From: Nostoc sp. CHAB 5836 | GTDB lineage: Bacteria > Cyanobacteriota > Cyanobacteriia > Cyanobacteriales > Nostocaceae | Reading direction: 5' to 3' | DNA: 61,505 bases | Assembly (NCBI RefSeq): GCF_020829445.1 | Contig: NZ_JAIVFV010000023.1 | Coordinates: 1-61,505 of the forward strand | Part shown: positions 1 through 8,345 of the stretch, in pieces | Layout: each line of letters begins with the position of its first letter | How positions within the stretch are numbered: the stretch's first letter is position 1 | Notes under the pieces: model-generated | The model's database searches: none | The model's input: only the letters and a program-made list of their open reading frames with translations | Told to the model about the DNA's origin: nothing | Program-made: the position numbers and the translations under genes

Positions 1-457
1 CTGCAACCGGCGCTGAATAGGCGATCGCAATCCAGGGGCGCATACCTAAGCGGTAGGATAGTTCCCATTCCCGACCTAAGTAGCAGAATACGCCAATCAG
101 GAAGTGGAAGATTACCAATTGGTAAGGGCCGCCGTTGTACAACCACTCATCTAGAGATGCTGCTTCCCAAATTGGGTAGAAGTGCAAGCCGATGGCGTTG
201 GAGGAAGGTACTACTGCACCGGAGATGATGTTGTTTCCGTAGATCAACGAACCTGCAACTGGTTCACGGATCCCGTCGATGTCTACTGGAGGTGCGGCGA
301 TGAAGGCGATTACGAAGCAAGCGGTGGCCGCTAGCAAGGTGGGGATCATCACTACCCCGAACCAACCGATGTAAATCCGGTTGTTGGTGCTGGTGATCCA
401 TTCGCAGAATCGATCCCATACGTTGGCGCTTGAGCGCTGTTGTAAGGTTGTTGTCAT
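1..457 (-). CDS. psbA: Photosystem II D1 protein, 5' part
   Basis: D1 is the reaction-centre core subunit of photosystem II in the thylakoid membrane and carries ligands for P680, pheophytin, QB and the Mn cluster. The first 152 residues are visible, from [10 protein letters not shown] through the [15 protein letters not shown] helix to [16 protein letters not shown]; the rest lies beyond the window edge, so Tyr161, Asp170 and the C-terminal processing site cannot be checked. Residue 130, which hydrogen-bonds the active pheophytin, is Glu, the form known from high-light or stress-induced D1 variants, whereas the standard low-light form has Gln. The ATG is placed by the universal D1 N-terminus. 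A sigma-70-type promoter lies 60 to 88 bases upstream. Confidence 0.98.
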   Translation of the reverse strand, partial: MTTTLQQRSSANVWDRFCEWITSTNNRIYIGWFGVVMIPTLLAATACFVIAFIAAPPVDIDGIREPVAGSLIYGNNIISGAVVPSSNAIGLHFYPIWEAASLDEWLYNGGPYQLVIFHFLIGVFCYLGREWELSYRLGMRPWIAIAYSAPVA

Positions 458-516
458 TGTTTTATAAATGCGGTTATTTGGAGATGAATTTAGGTAGATT
501 TGACTACCTGTTACAC

Positions 517-545
517 ATCTTAAAGAATTTATTGCGTTTTGTAAA
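517..545 (-). promoter_or_regulatory. psbA promoter, -35/-10
   Basis: Reading the minus strand, TTTACA (545-540) is followed after 17 bases by TAAGAT (522-517). Spacing and boxes fit a sigma-70-type psbA promoter with a leader of roughly 50 bases. Start-site position is inferred. Confidence 0.65.
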
Positions 546-590
546 GTACTTTCCGAAAAAACTTTCTCTTGGGATTTACATATCCACAGA

Positions 591-950
591 GGCAGCATCC
601 CAAATGTGTAAAAACCTTGATAGCCCAATACACTTGGGTTAAGGCTAAAACTCTTTGCCAAAGTCAATTTTTTTTACGTAGACGCTTCGGCTTGCCGCAG
701 GCTACCGCAAACGCGAGTGCGTCTCCCCTTCTCCCAAAGGGAGAGGCTAGCGCCAAGGGAGAAGGACGCCAAGGACGCAAAGAGAAGAAAGAAATGCTTA
801 ACTGAACTGTATTGCTTGATAGCCCTCATCCCCTAACCCCCAATCCCAAACATGGGATTCGGGGAACTAGAATTATGTCTCCCCTCTCCCAAAGATGGGA
901 GAGGGGCTGGGGGTGAGGGAAAAGATTTAAGCTTGCATTGGGATCATTAC
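591..950. repeat. MITE-like element, GGGAGCATCCC family (interrupted copy)
   Basis: Degenerate copy of the element seen intact at 56545-56705. It begins GGCAGCATCCCAAATG and ends GCATTGGGATCATTAC. It is flanked by TCCACAGA (583-590) and CCCACAGA (951-958), a 7/8 match that fits an old 8-bp target duplication. A second element (625-815) sits inside it. This fills the psbA upstream region beyond the promoter. Confidence 0.75.
625..815. repeat. MITE-like element, CCAATACGCTTGGG family, nested
   Basis: Inverted ends CCAATACACTTGGGTTAAG and the complementary, slightly decayed right end. Perfect 8-bp direct repeats TTGATAGC at 617-624 and 816-823. The uninterrupted target is readable at about 56573-56580 in the intact host element, which shows that this copy jumped into an older repeat. 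Confidence 0.85.
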
Positions 951-1016
951 CCCACAGAAAATCCCCAATTTACTGAAAAATGGGACTTTGGGCAGTACTA
1001 TTTTGGATTTTAAATC

Positions 1017-1703
1017 TTAGATTTTGGGTTGTGAAAATGCTGGCTGCTGGGATATGGACTCTATAGCCACTTCCGGCAAAGGCGGACGCACAGATAAATA
1101 AATTAATGGGCCCAATAGCGGTATCAAGGCTATTAACCAGAAAAACTGCGGATTTTTCCAACCACGACGTGCCATATCATCCCCCAGCAATGTGGGAAAT
1201 AATAGGGAGAGTAAGCAAAAATCTAAACTCATCACATTTATGAAGCGGTTAGTTTGCCACTCTTGCACAAAACTGCCCCAATCTCCGCCTCTTAAACCGT
1301 AGGCAACTAGAATAACTGTGGCTACGGTCAACACAAAACCAGTCACACGAGAATCTAGCAGTTTGAGCAAGGTATTCTTTTTACCGACAAACTGATTATT
1401 TGGTTCTCTAAGGGCTAAGTACGGCAACAAGGCAAAAGCACCAACTGCGAAAGAGGCAGTAGCAAACACCCAAGCAGGTGTTTTTTGCCCTCTGCCATCA
1501 ATAAAGACTACTGCGCTGTAAATAATAGCCCAGATACCCATGAGGTTGAATAGTGCTACTACTAATGGGTTAATGCCTTGCCACTGGCCAAGAGAAAGGT
1601 TTTTAATTAACTCGAATGTAGCGGGTTGCTCAGGAGGTGCGAGGAAAAAAGCATAGACAGTGAATCCCAGCCAGAGCAAGCCAAAGGCAATTTTTCTAAC
1701 CAT
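1017..1703 (-). CDS. Multi-pass membrane protein of unknown function
   Basis: Protein of 228 residues with about six hydrophobic segments: residues 4-20, 47-68, 80-97, 120-137, 155-172 and 186-203. It starts MVRKIAFGLLWLGF and has a conserved-looking WAIIYSAVVFIDGRG loop. The length, the composition and the position of an ATG with no good ribosome-binding site fit a conserved cyanobacterial membrane protein, but I do not recognise a named family with certainty. A MITE-like element (1727-1823) is inserted 24 bases upstream of the start codon, so the native promoter is probably displaced or replaced by element DNA. The role is unknown. Confidence 0.75.
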   Translation of the reverse strand: MVRKIAFGLLWLGFTVYAFFLAPPEQPATFELIKNLSLGQWQGINPLVVALFNLMGIWAIIYSAVVFIDGRGQKTPAWVFATASFAVGAFALLPYLALREPNNQFVGKKNTLLKLLDSRVTGFVLTVATVILVAYGLRGGDWGSFVQEWQTNRFINVMSLDFCLLSLLFPTLLGDDMARRGWKNPQFFWLIALIPLLGPLIYLSVRPPLPEVAIESISQQPAFSQPKI

Positions 1704-1726
1704 GAAAGATTTAGGTAGGATTAATT

Positions 1727-1823
1727 ACAATACACTTGGCTTTGTGGATAATTGTAGGTTGGGTTGAGGAACGAAACCCAACCTACGCAAATTTATTTTT
1801 ACGGCTTAACCCAAGCGTATTGG
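1727..1823. repeat. MITE-like element, CCAATACGCTTGGG family
   Basis: Short 97-bp copy with ends ACAATACACTTGG and CCCAAGCGTATTGG. Perfect 8-bp target duplications GATTAATT lie at 1719-1726 and 1824-1831. Its interior is the GGTTGGGTT...AACCCAACC inverted repeat that also occurs in other elements here. It lies in the 5' region of the membrane protein gene. Confidence 0.85.
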
Positions 1824-1930
1824 GATTAATTATTGATTTTGCCGCTACAAATTGGGCTATCTGCTTGCTATTATATTGTTGATTCGCCTACACCTGTAGC
1901 GGCTTGTGCTTAAATATTACTTGATAGGAT

Positions 1931-3103
1931 TTAAGGGTTGAAATAAGTGAAAGCTTCTGAGAGGTAATCAGCAGCAGAGGCTACTACTGCGATCGCACTT
2001 TCATAATCTAGGCGCGTTGGCCCCAAAACTCCCACACTTCCTACAGGAATCGATCCTCGGCGATAGTTGGAAGAAATCAAGGTGCAGGTACGTATCGGTT
2101 CTAATGGATTTTCTGCGCCAATGCGAACCGTTACCTTTGGTTTAGCACCTTCCTCCGGTTCTGGCTCCTCAAATATTAATCTCCACAGTTGGTCTTGTTC
2201 TTCTTCCAAGAGGTGGATAATCGTTTGTACCTGCTGTAACTGCGAAAATTCTGGCTGGCGCAAAACTTCTGACACACCCCGAACCATAATTTGGGTTGCA
2301 GTGGGTGCAAGAGTGCGACGAGTCAATTCGGCAACTGAGTTTTTCAAGAATTCCCCGTAACGTTGGAACTTTTGATCTAGTTCGCTCCAGTTGAGGTAGG
2401 CTAATTCCAACAGACTTCGCCCCCGCAAGTGACTATTCAAAAAGTTAGAAACAATCTGTAACTCGCGATCAATTATCTCTGAATCCCGTCGTGTTTCTTC
2501 TGGTGTTGGCGACAAATCCATCAATTTAGAATGTGTCTCGTAACCATCAGTGACCACAATCAGCATGATCCTTCCGGCTTCAATTTGCACTAATTGCAGA
2601 TGTCGCAATAGTGCTGTAGTCGTTTGCGGCATGGTGATCAAGCTAATGCAACCACTTAAGGTTGCTAAAATTTGTGCGGCTCCTTGTAGTAGAGTTTCTA
2701 AACTGCGATCTTCCCACTGGAGACGCTTTTGCAGTGCTACTTCTACTTCTCGCCCTAAACTTTCTGTACCACTTCCCTGCGGGACGCTGCGCGAACGTGG
2801 AAGCAAGCTACGCGTAGCGTCTGTCTGCGACACGCTGCGCGAACACAGAGAAGGTGTAATTAGCTGGTCAACATAAATGCGATAGCCTGAATCTGAAGGT
2901 ACACGTCCAGCAGAAGGGTGTGGTTGGTAGAGTAATCCAGACTTTTCTAAAACGCCCATGACATTGCGAATTGTCGCCGAGCTTACACCCAGGTCGTACT
3001 CCTCGACTAAAGCCTTTGAACCAACAGGTTCTGCTGTAGCAATGTAGTGACGTACCGTTGCCCAAAGTATATGCTGTTGTCGATTTGTTAACTGAACTTC
3101 CAT
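1931..3103 (-). CDS. hrcA: Heat-inducible transcription repressor HrcA
   Basis: HrcA represses groESL/dnaK-type chaperone operons by binding CIRCE operators and is kept active by GroEL. The N-terminal winged-helix part ([28 protein letters not shown] split over residues 5-32, then [18 protein letters not shown]) and the C-terminal GAF-like domain ending [19 protein letters not shown] are both complete. The ATG at 3103 matches the family N-terminus ([10 protein letters not shown]); an in-frame TTG 24 bases further up is less likely. Residues of about 85-117, rich in Ser and Arg, are extra compared with my recollection of the family and are encoded by repeat-like DNA, in frame, between the DNA-binding and dimerisation parts. 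No CIRCE operator was seen upstream. Confidence 0.93.
   Translation of the reverse strand: MEVQLTNRQQHILWATVRHYIATAEPVGSKALVEEYDLGVSSATIRNVMGVLEKSGLLYQPHPSAGRVPSDSGYRIYVDQLITPSLCSRSVSQTDATRSLLPRSRSVPQGSGTESLGREVEVALQKRLQWEDRSLETLLQGAAQILATLSGCISLITMPQTTTALLRHLQLVQIEAGRIMLIVVTDGYETHSKLMDLSPTPEETRRDSEIIDRELQIVSNFLNSHLRGRSLLELAYLNWSELDQKFQRYGEFLKNSVAELTRRTLAPTATQIMVRGVSEVLRQPEFSQLQQVQTIIHLLEEEQDQLWRLIFEEPEPEEGAKPKVTVRIGAENPLEPIRTCTLISSNYRRGSIPVGSVGVLGPTRLDYESAIAVVASAADYLSEAFTYFNP
2768..2848. repeat. Palindromic short repeats inside hrcA
   Basis: GACGCTGCGCGAACG and CACGCTGCGCGAACA, plus the palindrome GCTACGCGTAGC, are packed into about 80 bases. Similar GC-rich short repeats lie in the intergenic elements (for example 55550-55600). 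Here they keep the hrcA frame open. Confidence 0.7.
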
Positions 3104-3566
3104 TATGGTATGTTTTGCTGAAGGCAAATTTTAATCAAACTCTGACAAAACTTCTGGATTTAATCGAAAACAGAGAAAGAATATTAATAATTGATTAAGA
3201 TAGCAAATTATACAACTATATTGTGATAAGTATTTTTAAAGTTTATATACATAAAGCATTTTTTAACAGTAGACTTGGAAAAGTAGCTCAACTTTTTTCG
3301 CAAAAGCTGCTAGTTATAATGTACCCTTGATATGCTTCTTTCTAAGCGTACTTTTGCACAAACTTGCACTTGCAACAGTATTACTAGATACGTATTTTTT
3401 TGGGATGGCTAATACTGAACTGTAGATTTGGGCAAGTCGAAAAGTTTCGTGCAGATGTACCTGACACCCAAATCCCAAGCTTTCCACCAAAACCCCGAAA
3501 GTGATGTACTGCTATATCTAGCATAGCAAAAGCCAGATGGAAGAGTGAGTTCCACCTGAGCAAAGG
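3104..3566. other. Intergenic region, nothing recognised
   Basis: AT-rich spacer between hrcA and the rhodanese gene. I see no gene, no member of the repeat families and no CIRCE-like inverted repeat. Confidence 0.5.
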
Positions 3567-3899
3567 CTAATATTGGGGAATTGAAGGGTCTACTAGTAGA
3601 GAGTAAGCATCAATACCACCCGAAATATTTTGCACGTTTGTAAAACCTTGAGCAATCAACCACTGGCACATTTGGGCAGAGCGAATGCCGTGGTGGCATA
3701 GCACAAGGGTTTCGCCTTGGGGATTGAAGAGGGTCGGTACTTGATCTCCCCATTCGGCAAATTGACTTAAAGGTAGGTTGACAAAGCCCTCAATGCTAGC
3801 GATCGCCAATTCTTCTGGTTCACGCACATCTACTAGTTGAATACTTGAATCACTAGAAGAAAGACGTTGCGCCAGTTCTTGTACACTAATTTGGTTCAT
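3567..3899 (-). CDS. Rhodanese-like domain protein
   Basis: Single-domain rhodanese of 110 residues. It has VDVREPEEL near residues 23-31 and the active-site loop CHHGIRS with the sulfur-accepting Cys68, followed by the SGGIDAY motif near the end. Such proteins carry persulfide sulfur for thiol transfer or cyanide detoxification in the cytoplasm; the physiological acceptor cannot be told from sequence. The size is usual for the single-domain family. It stands alone, divergent from the DUF3352 gene. Confidence 0.92.
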   Translation of the reverse strand: MNQISVQELAQRLSSSDSSIQLVDVREPEELAIASIEGFVNLPLSQFAEWGDQVPTLFNPQGETLVLCHHGIRSAQMCQWLIAQGFTNVQNISGGIDAYSLLVDPSIPQY

Positions 3900-4037
3900 G
3901 AGTTCCCTGTCATGAGGTTTTTGTAAACAGTCCTAACACTATTTATGGTGACAGAAAATTTGTGCCTTGGCATGAGCATCCATTCTCAAGAGGGCTGATT
4001 AATTCTGGTAAGCTTTCTGCTTAAATGGCTGTAAATT

Positions 4038-5714
4038 GTGTTTTTTAATAGGTTTAATGTGAATAGGCAACGTTCATCTATCGGTTTTATCGTAGCTGGG
4101 GCGATCGCTCTACTAGTAATTGCGATCGCCAGCTTTTACTGGTTTTTTGCTAAAAGTCCGCTTAACCTCATTGCTTCTACCGGACAGCCTGGTGCAACCA
4201 TCTTCGTGTCGAAACTTTCGCCTGTAATGGTTTCATTGCTGACAAATCCTGACCGTTTGCAGGCGTTGGAGCGGGAAGAGGAACTATCTAAACTCAAAAC
4301 CAGTTTATTCGCCAAGAGTGGCATAGATTACAAACAAGACGTTCAACCCTGGTTAGGGGACGAAATTACATTAGCGATCACGACTTTAGATATTGATCGC
4401 GATCAAGAAAACGGACAGCAGCCAGGGTATCTGTTGGCGCTAGCCACCAAACAACCGGAAAAAAGCCGCGAGTTTGTCGAGCTGTTGTTTTCCAAACGGG
4501 CGTTAGCTGGAGCAAACTTAGCTGTTGAACAATATAAAGGCGTAAAATTGATTTCTGACAATTCTCAACCTGAACAAGACTCCCTTGCAGGTGCTGTTGT
4601 CGGTAAAGGCTTTGTCTTATTTGCCAACGATCCGAAAGTACTACGAGATGCGATCAATAATGTCCAAGCGCCCGATTTGAATTTGACTAGTTCCCCCGAA
4701 TACCAAAAAGCTACCAAAGAAATCCCCAAAGGGAGTTTAGCTGTAGCTTTCTTGAATCTTCCCATCGTGGCAAAATGGCAAGGGTTAGAGTTACCAGAAC
4801 AGCTTTATAACAGCCAAATCATATCCTTGGCGTTAAACTCTAAAGGATTACTGGCAGAAACCACCTTTTTGACTTCATCGGAAATTACCCCTCCATCTGC
4901 ACCACTATCTAAACCTGTGGGAGCATTGCAATATATTCCAGCGTCCGCAGGTTTGGCAATTTCCGGCTCTAATTTGAGTAATTTGGGTGACAGTGATTTA
5001 ACTAAACTCTGGAGACAAGCAACAGCAACTCTATATGGTTCTGGGGAAGATGTGGTTTCTCGGTTAGCAAAACCTTTGGCGGATGTTCAAAAAGATTGGG
5101 GTATAAACTTACCAGAGGATATTTTTAGCTGGGTACAAGGAGAATATGCCATAGCGTTGTTACCTGAGAAAGACCAAACAACCCCCCATTGGATTTTTGT
5201 GGTGGAAAAATCCGAGGATGTAGAACAAGGCGTTGCTCATTTGGATGCGATCGCCTCATCTAACGGACTCAGCATCAATCCCCTAAGTATAGATCAGCAA
5301 AAAATCTCTGCTTGGACGGAGTTAACCACGGCGACCAAAAAAAGTGATGCCAAAGATAGAGCATCTTTTAGCATTGAAACAAAAGTGCGGGGGTTGCATA
5401 CAACTTTAGGAAATTACGAAGTTTTCACCTCTGATTTAGAAACTATGGATGAAATTCTTACAGCGAAGGATAATTCCATAATTGACAATCCCAATTTCCA
5501 AGATAGTATCGCTGCAATTCCCCTACCAAACCAAGGCTATGTATATCTTGATTGGACAAAGAGCCGGAATTTTTTAGAGCGTCAAGTACCAATTCTCAAG
5601 CTAGTGGAAGTTTTAGGTAAACCATTTTTTAACAATCTGCGATCGCTCACAGTCAGTAGTTATGGAACTGACAGGCGATCGCTTAAAGGCGGCGTTTTCT
5701 TCCAACTCCATTAG
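4038..5714 (+). CDS. DUF3352 domain protein, membrane-anchored
   Basis: Protein of 558 residues with a short basic N-terminus, one hydrophobic helix (about residues 16-37) and a long extracytoplasmic domain beginning SPLNLIASTGQPGATIFVSK, as in DUF3352 proteins of cyanobacteria. Function is unknown. The start is taken as GTG because no in-frame ATG precedes the membrane segment. The last codons are CAA CTC CAT TAG, and the TAG is the first three bases of an inserted MITE-like element. Removing the element and one target copy restores CAT AAT TCG TGA, so the ancestral protein was probably two residues longer. Confidence 0.85.
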   Translation: MFFNRFNVNRQRSSIGFIVAGAIALLVIAIASFYWFFAKSPLNLIASTGQPGATIFVSKLSPVMVSLLTNPDRLQALEREEELSKLKTSLFAKSGIDYKQDVQPWLGDEITLAITTLDIDRDQENGQQPGYLLALATKQPEKSREFVELLFSKRALAGANLAVEQYKGVKLISDNSQPEQDSLAGAVVGKGFVLFANDPKVLRDAINNVQAPDLNLTSSPEYQKATKEIPKGSLAVAFLNLPIVAKWQGLELPEQLYNSQIISLALNSKGLLAETTFLTSSEITPPSAPLSKPVGALQYIPASAGLAISGSNLSNLGDSDLTKLWRQATATLYGSGEDVVSRLAKPLADVQKDWGINLPEDIFSWVQGEYAIALLPEKDQTTPHWIFVVEKSEDVEQGVAHLDAIASSNGLSINPLSIDQQKISAWTELTTATKKSDAKDRASFSIETKVRGLHTTLGNYEVFTSDLETMDEILTAKDNSIIDNPNFQDSIAAIPLPNQGYVYLDWTKSRNFLERQVPILKLVEVLGKPFFNNLRSLTVSSYGTDRRSLKGGVFFQLH

Positions 5715-5890
5715 GACTTACGCAATAACTCTCTGAAACTCTTATTCCTTTACGGTTGCGGTTCGTTTTTTCATTATAGGACTTACGCAAAAACCCTCTC
5801 AAACTCTCATTCCTCCGTGAACTCTGCGTCCTCTGTGGTTCGTTTTCCGTTGCCTTTGCGTAAGTCATACATTATTTTGCGTAAGTCCTG
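5712..5890. repeat. MITE-like element, TAGGACTTACGC family (outer copy)
   Basis: Ends TAGGACTTACGC and GCGTAAGTCCTG. It is flanked by perfect 5-bp duplications TCCAT at 5707-5711 and 5891-5895. A second copy of the same family (5777-5869) is inserted in it. It overlaps and supplies the stop codon of the DUF3352 gene. Confidence 0.9.
5777..5869. repeat. MITE-like element, TAGGACTTACGC family (nested copy)
   Basis: Ends TAGGACTTACGC and GCGTAAGTCATA, 93 bp, with direct repeats CATTA at 5772-5776 and 5870-5874. The uninterrupted host sequence TTTTTTCATTATTTTGCG is recovered by comparison with the inverted copy at 29813-29896. Confidence 0.9.
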
Positions 5891-6088
5891 TCCATAATTC
5901 GTGAGATTTTCATAAAAGTTCAAAGTGCAGAAGGTAAAAGAATTTTTTTACATTCTGCACTTTCTTACCTCGTGAAAATTACCTATGCTTTATGTAGCAG
6001 TTGCTGTTTTAATTTGTCTACGGAAATCGGTAAAAATAGAAAGCGAAAAGATAACCTGTGGGCATATTTGTAGTAACTGCGATCGCCA

Positions 6089-6388
6089 TCAAACTACTTG
6101 CTTGAGTAAAGCTATCCACATATCAGGCGGATCGGAGTAGTAATCAATTTCCTCAATTTGATATTCATAAGATTCGCAGCCTTGTCGTAGAATAATGCGA
6201 TCGCTAGCTCTAATGCCTTTACCTATTCCAGTCATGTAAGCGATCATACCTTCATTTGTCGGCTCAAATATGTAGTCACTTCCCCAAATTTTTTGGCTGT
6301 AATCGTGTAGTTTATTCTTCTGTTTTAATTTTTTTGCTGAAGAGGGAACTAGGACTAACTTATTTAAAAAACTAAAACTTAAGTTCAT
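6089..6388 (-). CDS. Small protein of unknown function
   Basis: About 99 residues from ATG (a TTG lies 15 bases further up). The C-terminal half reads ASDRIILRQGCESYEYQIEE then DYYSDPPDMWIALLKQVV, which looks like a compact conserved domain; I do not recognise a named family. It follows the 6414-6983 gene on the same strand by about 25 bases, which suggests co-transcription. No clear ribosome-binding site was seen. Confidence 0.6.
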   Translation of the reverse strand: MNLSFSFLNKLVLVPSSAKKLKQKNKLHDYSQKIWGSDYIFEPTNEGMIAYMTGIGKGIRASDRIILRQGCESYEYQIEEIDYYSDPPDMWIALLKQVV

Positions 6389-6413
6389 ACCTGTTATCTT
6401 CAAAAGGAGGTAC

Positions 6414-6983
6414 TTAAAAATAATTTTTTAATATTACTTCATTTTTGACAATATAGTGTATATCCCCTCCGGGATGAATATTGGCTTCAAAAAAGAGATT
6501 ATTAGTGTCTGAGATATCAAATCCATAGAGGTTGAATTGTCTCACTACAGGCTGGTGATCAGTTACAAACCATGCAAAAGAATTGATTCGTTCTATGTGA
6601 GTATCAGGAGCAAGTATTATTAGAGATCGCCCACTGTTTATTTTGCATCCTCCTCTTACACCCGATGAGTCGGAATGCCCAGTAGGGGGTTTTTGATCTT
6701 TGGGTGGTTGATACCCAGCTAGTGCAGTCTGAATTATACTTAAGAATATACTTAAAAAACAACTTGTTAAAATTTTAGTCTTAAAAATTTTGTTTAAGAG
6801 CCTTTTTCTGTATATCTCTTTTGGTAAGTCTGCCGTTTTGTAGACAGAGGCTACTCTACATATGAAATTGTCTACTTCTTGCACTTCTCCATAGCTACTT
6901 TTGCTAAATATATGTGATTTAATCACTGTTTTATCCTTAAAAACTACACGAAATAAATAATTAAAAATTGAGTATTTAATCAA
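6414..6983 (-). CDS. DUF928-like exported protein
   Basis: The C-terminal 105 residues resemble DUF928 proteins: GYQPPKDQKPPTG, then a Gly/Cys stretch RGGC, LIILAPDTH and SFAWFVTDHQPVVRQFNLYG. A hydrophobic stretch (about residues 70-88) ending in ALAG looks like a signal peptide with its cleavage site. That means the 60-residue N-terminal extension is probably not translated in the native protein, yet no ATG, GTG or TTG lies just before the signal peptide. Either the start is unusual or the 5' end is damaged. Function unknown. Confidence 0.55.
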   Translation of the reverse strand: MIKYSIFNYLFRVVFKDKTVIKSHIFSKSSYGEVQEVDNFICRVASVYKTADLPKEIYRKRLLNKIFKTKILTSCFLSIFLSIIQTALAGYQPPKDQKPPTGHSDSSGVRGGCKINSGRSLIILAPDTHIERINSFAWFVTDHQPVVRQFNLYGFDISDTNNLFFEANIHPGGDIHYIVKNEVILKNYF

Positions 6984-7008
6984 AATTTATCCACCAAATA
7001 AATGCATA

Positions 7009-7139
7009 CAAGTAGGTCGGCGCAATTAAAGCTAACTGGCTAAGGCTGTCATTTGTCATTTGTCCTTCGTCATTCACAAGGGTTTTAAGCCTATTTACGT
7101 TTTTTAACATATTTATGTTTTTTCGCGCCAACTTACTTA
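7009..7139. repeat. MITE-like element, TAAGTAGGTCGGCGC family
   Basis: About 131 bp. Ends AAGTAGGTCGGCGCAA and TTCGCGCCAACTTACTTA are imperfect inverted repeats. The interior carries AGCTAACTGGCTAAGGCTG and ATGACAAATGAC-type heptamers. At least eleven related copies occur in the window. Confidence 0.8.
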
Positions 7140-7255
7140 TAGGAATCATATTTGATTTATGAAAAAATCTCAGTAGTCATGTAGGGTGCGTTAGCAAAGC
7201 GTAACGCACCATTCCAAGCGTGTGGTGCCGTACTTTCTGCGCTAACTAGTCCTAT
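7139..7255. repeat. MITE-like element, GTAGGGTGCGTTAG family
   Basis: Ends ATAGGAATCATATTTGATTT and ACTAGTCCTAT, with a core GTAGGGTGCGTTAGC...GCGTAACGCACC. It abuts and shares its first base with the preceding element, so one was inserted at the edge of the other. Confidence 0.7.
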
Positions 7256-7510
7256 ATAAACTATGCAGTTGCAAATTAAGTATATTTTCAATAGCTATAT
7301 GGCGTTATATGGCTATTGAAAATATCAACCAAGTTCAGTTGCTCGAAAAATGAATGAAAGTCAAGCTGATCATAAGAGTTTCAGGCTACTTTCTTGGGGC
7401 TTTCCATCACAAGCATAAGCGATACCAACGGAAGCGATCGCTCTTAGATATGCCTGAAAAAGTGTGGAATATGTCCATCAAATTTCAGGCAAATCTTCTA
7501 GATAAACCGA

Positions 7511-7723
7511 TTATAAACTGATTGCACTTTCCCAAGCATAATAGGTTTCATCTGCACTAAGTCCAGGGACGCCATATACCATACCAGCACCTATAACGAA
7601 TAGGTAAGCATCAAGATTGAAATGGAAATCATTTCCTTTCTTGCCTTTTTTACCACCACTAACAACGGAAGATTGTTCAGCAGAAACTTCGGTGAATAAG
7701 GTGTTATTTTCTAGAACTTGCAT
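7511..7723 (-). CDS. Double-glycine leader peptide, bacteriocin-like precursor
   Basis: The ATG at 7723 has a good ribosome-binding site (CGGAGA, 7-8 bases upstream), giving 70 residues. Residues 1-24 end LFTEVSAEQSSVVSGG, a typical double-glycine leader of the kind cut and exported by C39-peptidase ABC transporters. The predicted 46-residue core begins KKGKKGNDFHFNLDAYLF, then a Gly/Ala/Val segment IGAGMVYGVPG and an acidic, aromatic tail. It has no Cys, so disulfides or lanthionines are excluded. No transporter or modifying enzyme is nearby, so export would have to act in trans. The product class is inferred from the leader only. An upstream in-frame start (7798) lacks a ribosome-binding site. 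Confidence 0.75.
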   Translation of the reverse strand: MQVLENNTLFTEVSAEQSSVVSGGKKGKKGNDFHFNLDAYLFVIGAGMVYGVPGLSADETYYAWESAISL

Positions 7724-7950
7724 GATTTTTCTCCGAGAATTGGAATGTTTATATTTAATGAACGCTGGGAGTTGATTGTTACTGTTGTTTTCCTTCAACC
7801 CCTTGCTTAATTAACACAATAAGTGAAAGCACCAAGGGTTGTCATGTCTAGTTTCAGTAAACTTAATTACCAGATTTATGAAAATAGATTTCACAATTAG
7901 GTCACGACTATTTCCGAAAAATACATAGATAGAGCAATTGCCCTGGAACT

Positions 7951-8099
7951 ATAGGAATCCGGTTTGATTTTTGAACAACATTAAGTATTTGTAGGGTGCG
8001 TTAGCGACAGCGTAACGCACCATTCTTAAGGATTCGGTGCGTTACGCGAAACGCTAACGCACCCTACGTATCTGTTCAGAAATCAAATAGTAGTCCTAT
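7951..8099. repeat. MITE-like element, GTAGGGTGCGTTAG family
   Basis: 149 bp. Ends ATAGGAATCCGGTTTGATTT and AAATCAAATAGTAGTCCTAT are inverted repeats around a long imperfect palindrome of GGTGCGTTAGCG units. It lies in the 990-bp gap downstream of the next + strand gene start. Confidence 0.85.
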
Positions 8100-8191
8100 A
8101 GTTATTTCTAGGCAAGAATATTTAATTTAATAATGAAATACCTTCCTTCCAGCAAAGAATAAATTGTCCCAATTAATTTCTGGGCATTTAA

Positions 8192-8340
8192 GAGGTTGTT
8201 TGAAAAGTCTAATTTATTACTTGCGTCGGCGATTAGAAATCGCGGCTACACAGGCAAAACCTGCCTCCGCAGGTTAAAAACCCTTGATTTTGATTAGTCC
8301 ACGAACGCGAACAGCGTTACGAACAAAAGGTGTACTTTGC
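8192..8340. repeat. GAGGATGTTTG-family end with short palindromes
   Basis: Begins GAGGTTGTTTGAAAAGTC, like the full elements at 35457 and 55611, and carries the palindrome ACCTGCCTCCGCAGGT, but I find no matching right end before the next element. It looks truncated. Confidence 0.5.
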
Positions 8341-8345
8341 TTGTG

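Noticed and set aside
569-805. 78-codon reading frame near psbA
   Set aside because: It lies in the nested repeat elements and encodes simple Lys/Glu/Gly-rich sequence derived from them.
3104-3566. CIRCE operator upstream of hrcA
   Set aside because: No TTAGCACTC-N9-GAGTGCTAA or close variant could be found in the spacer.
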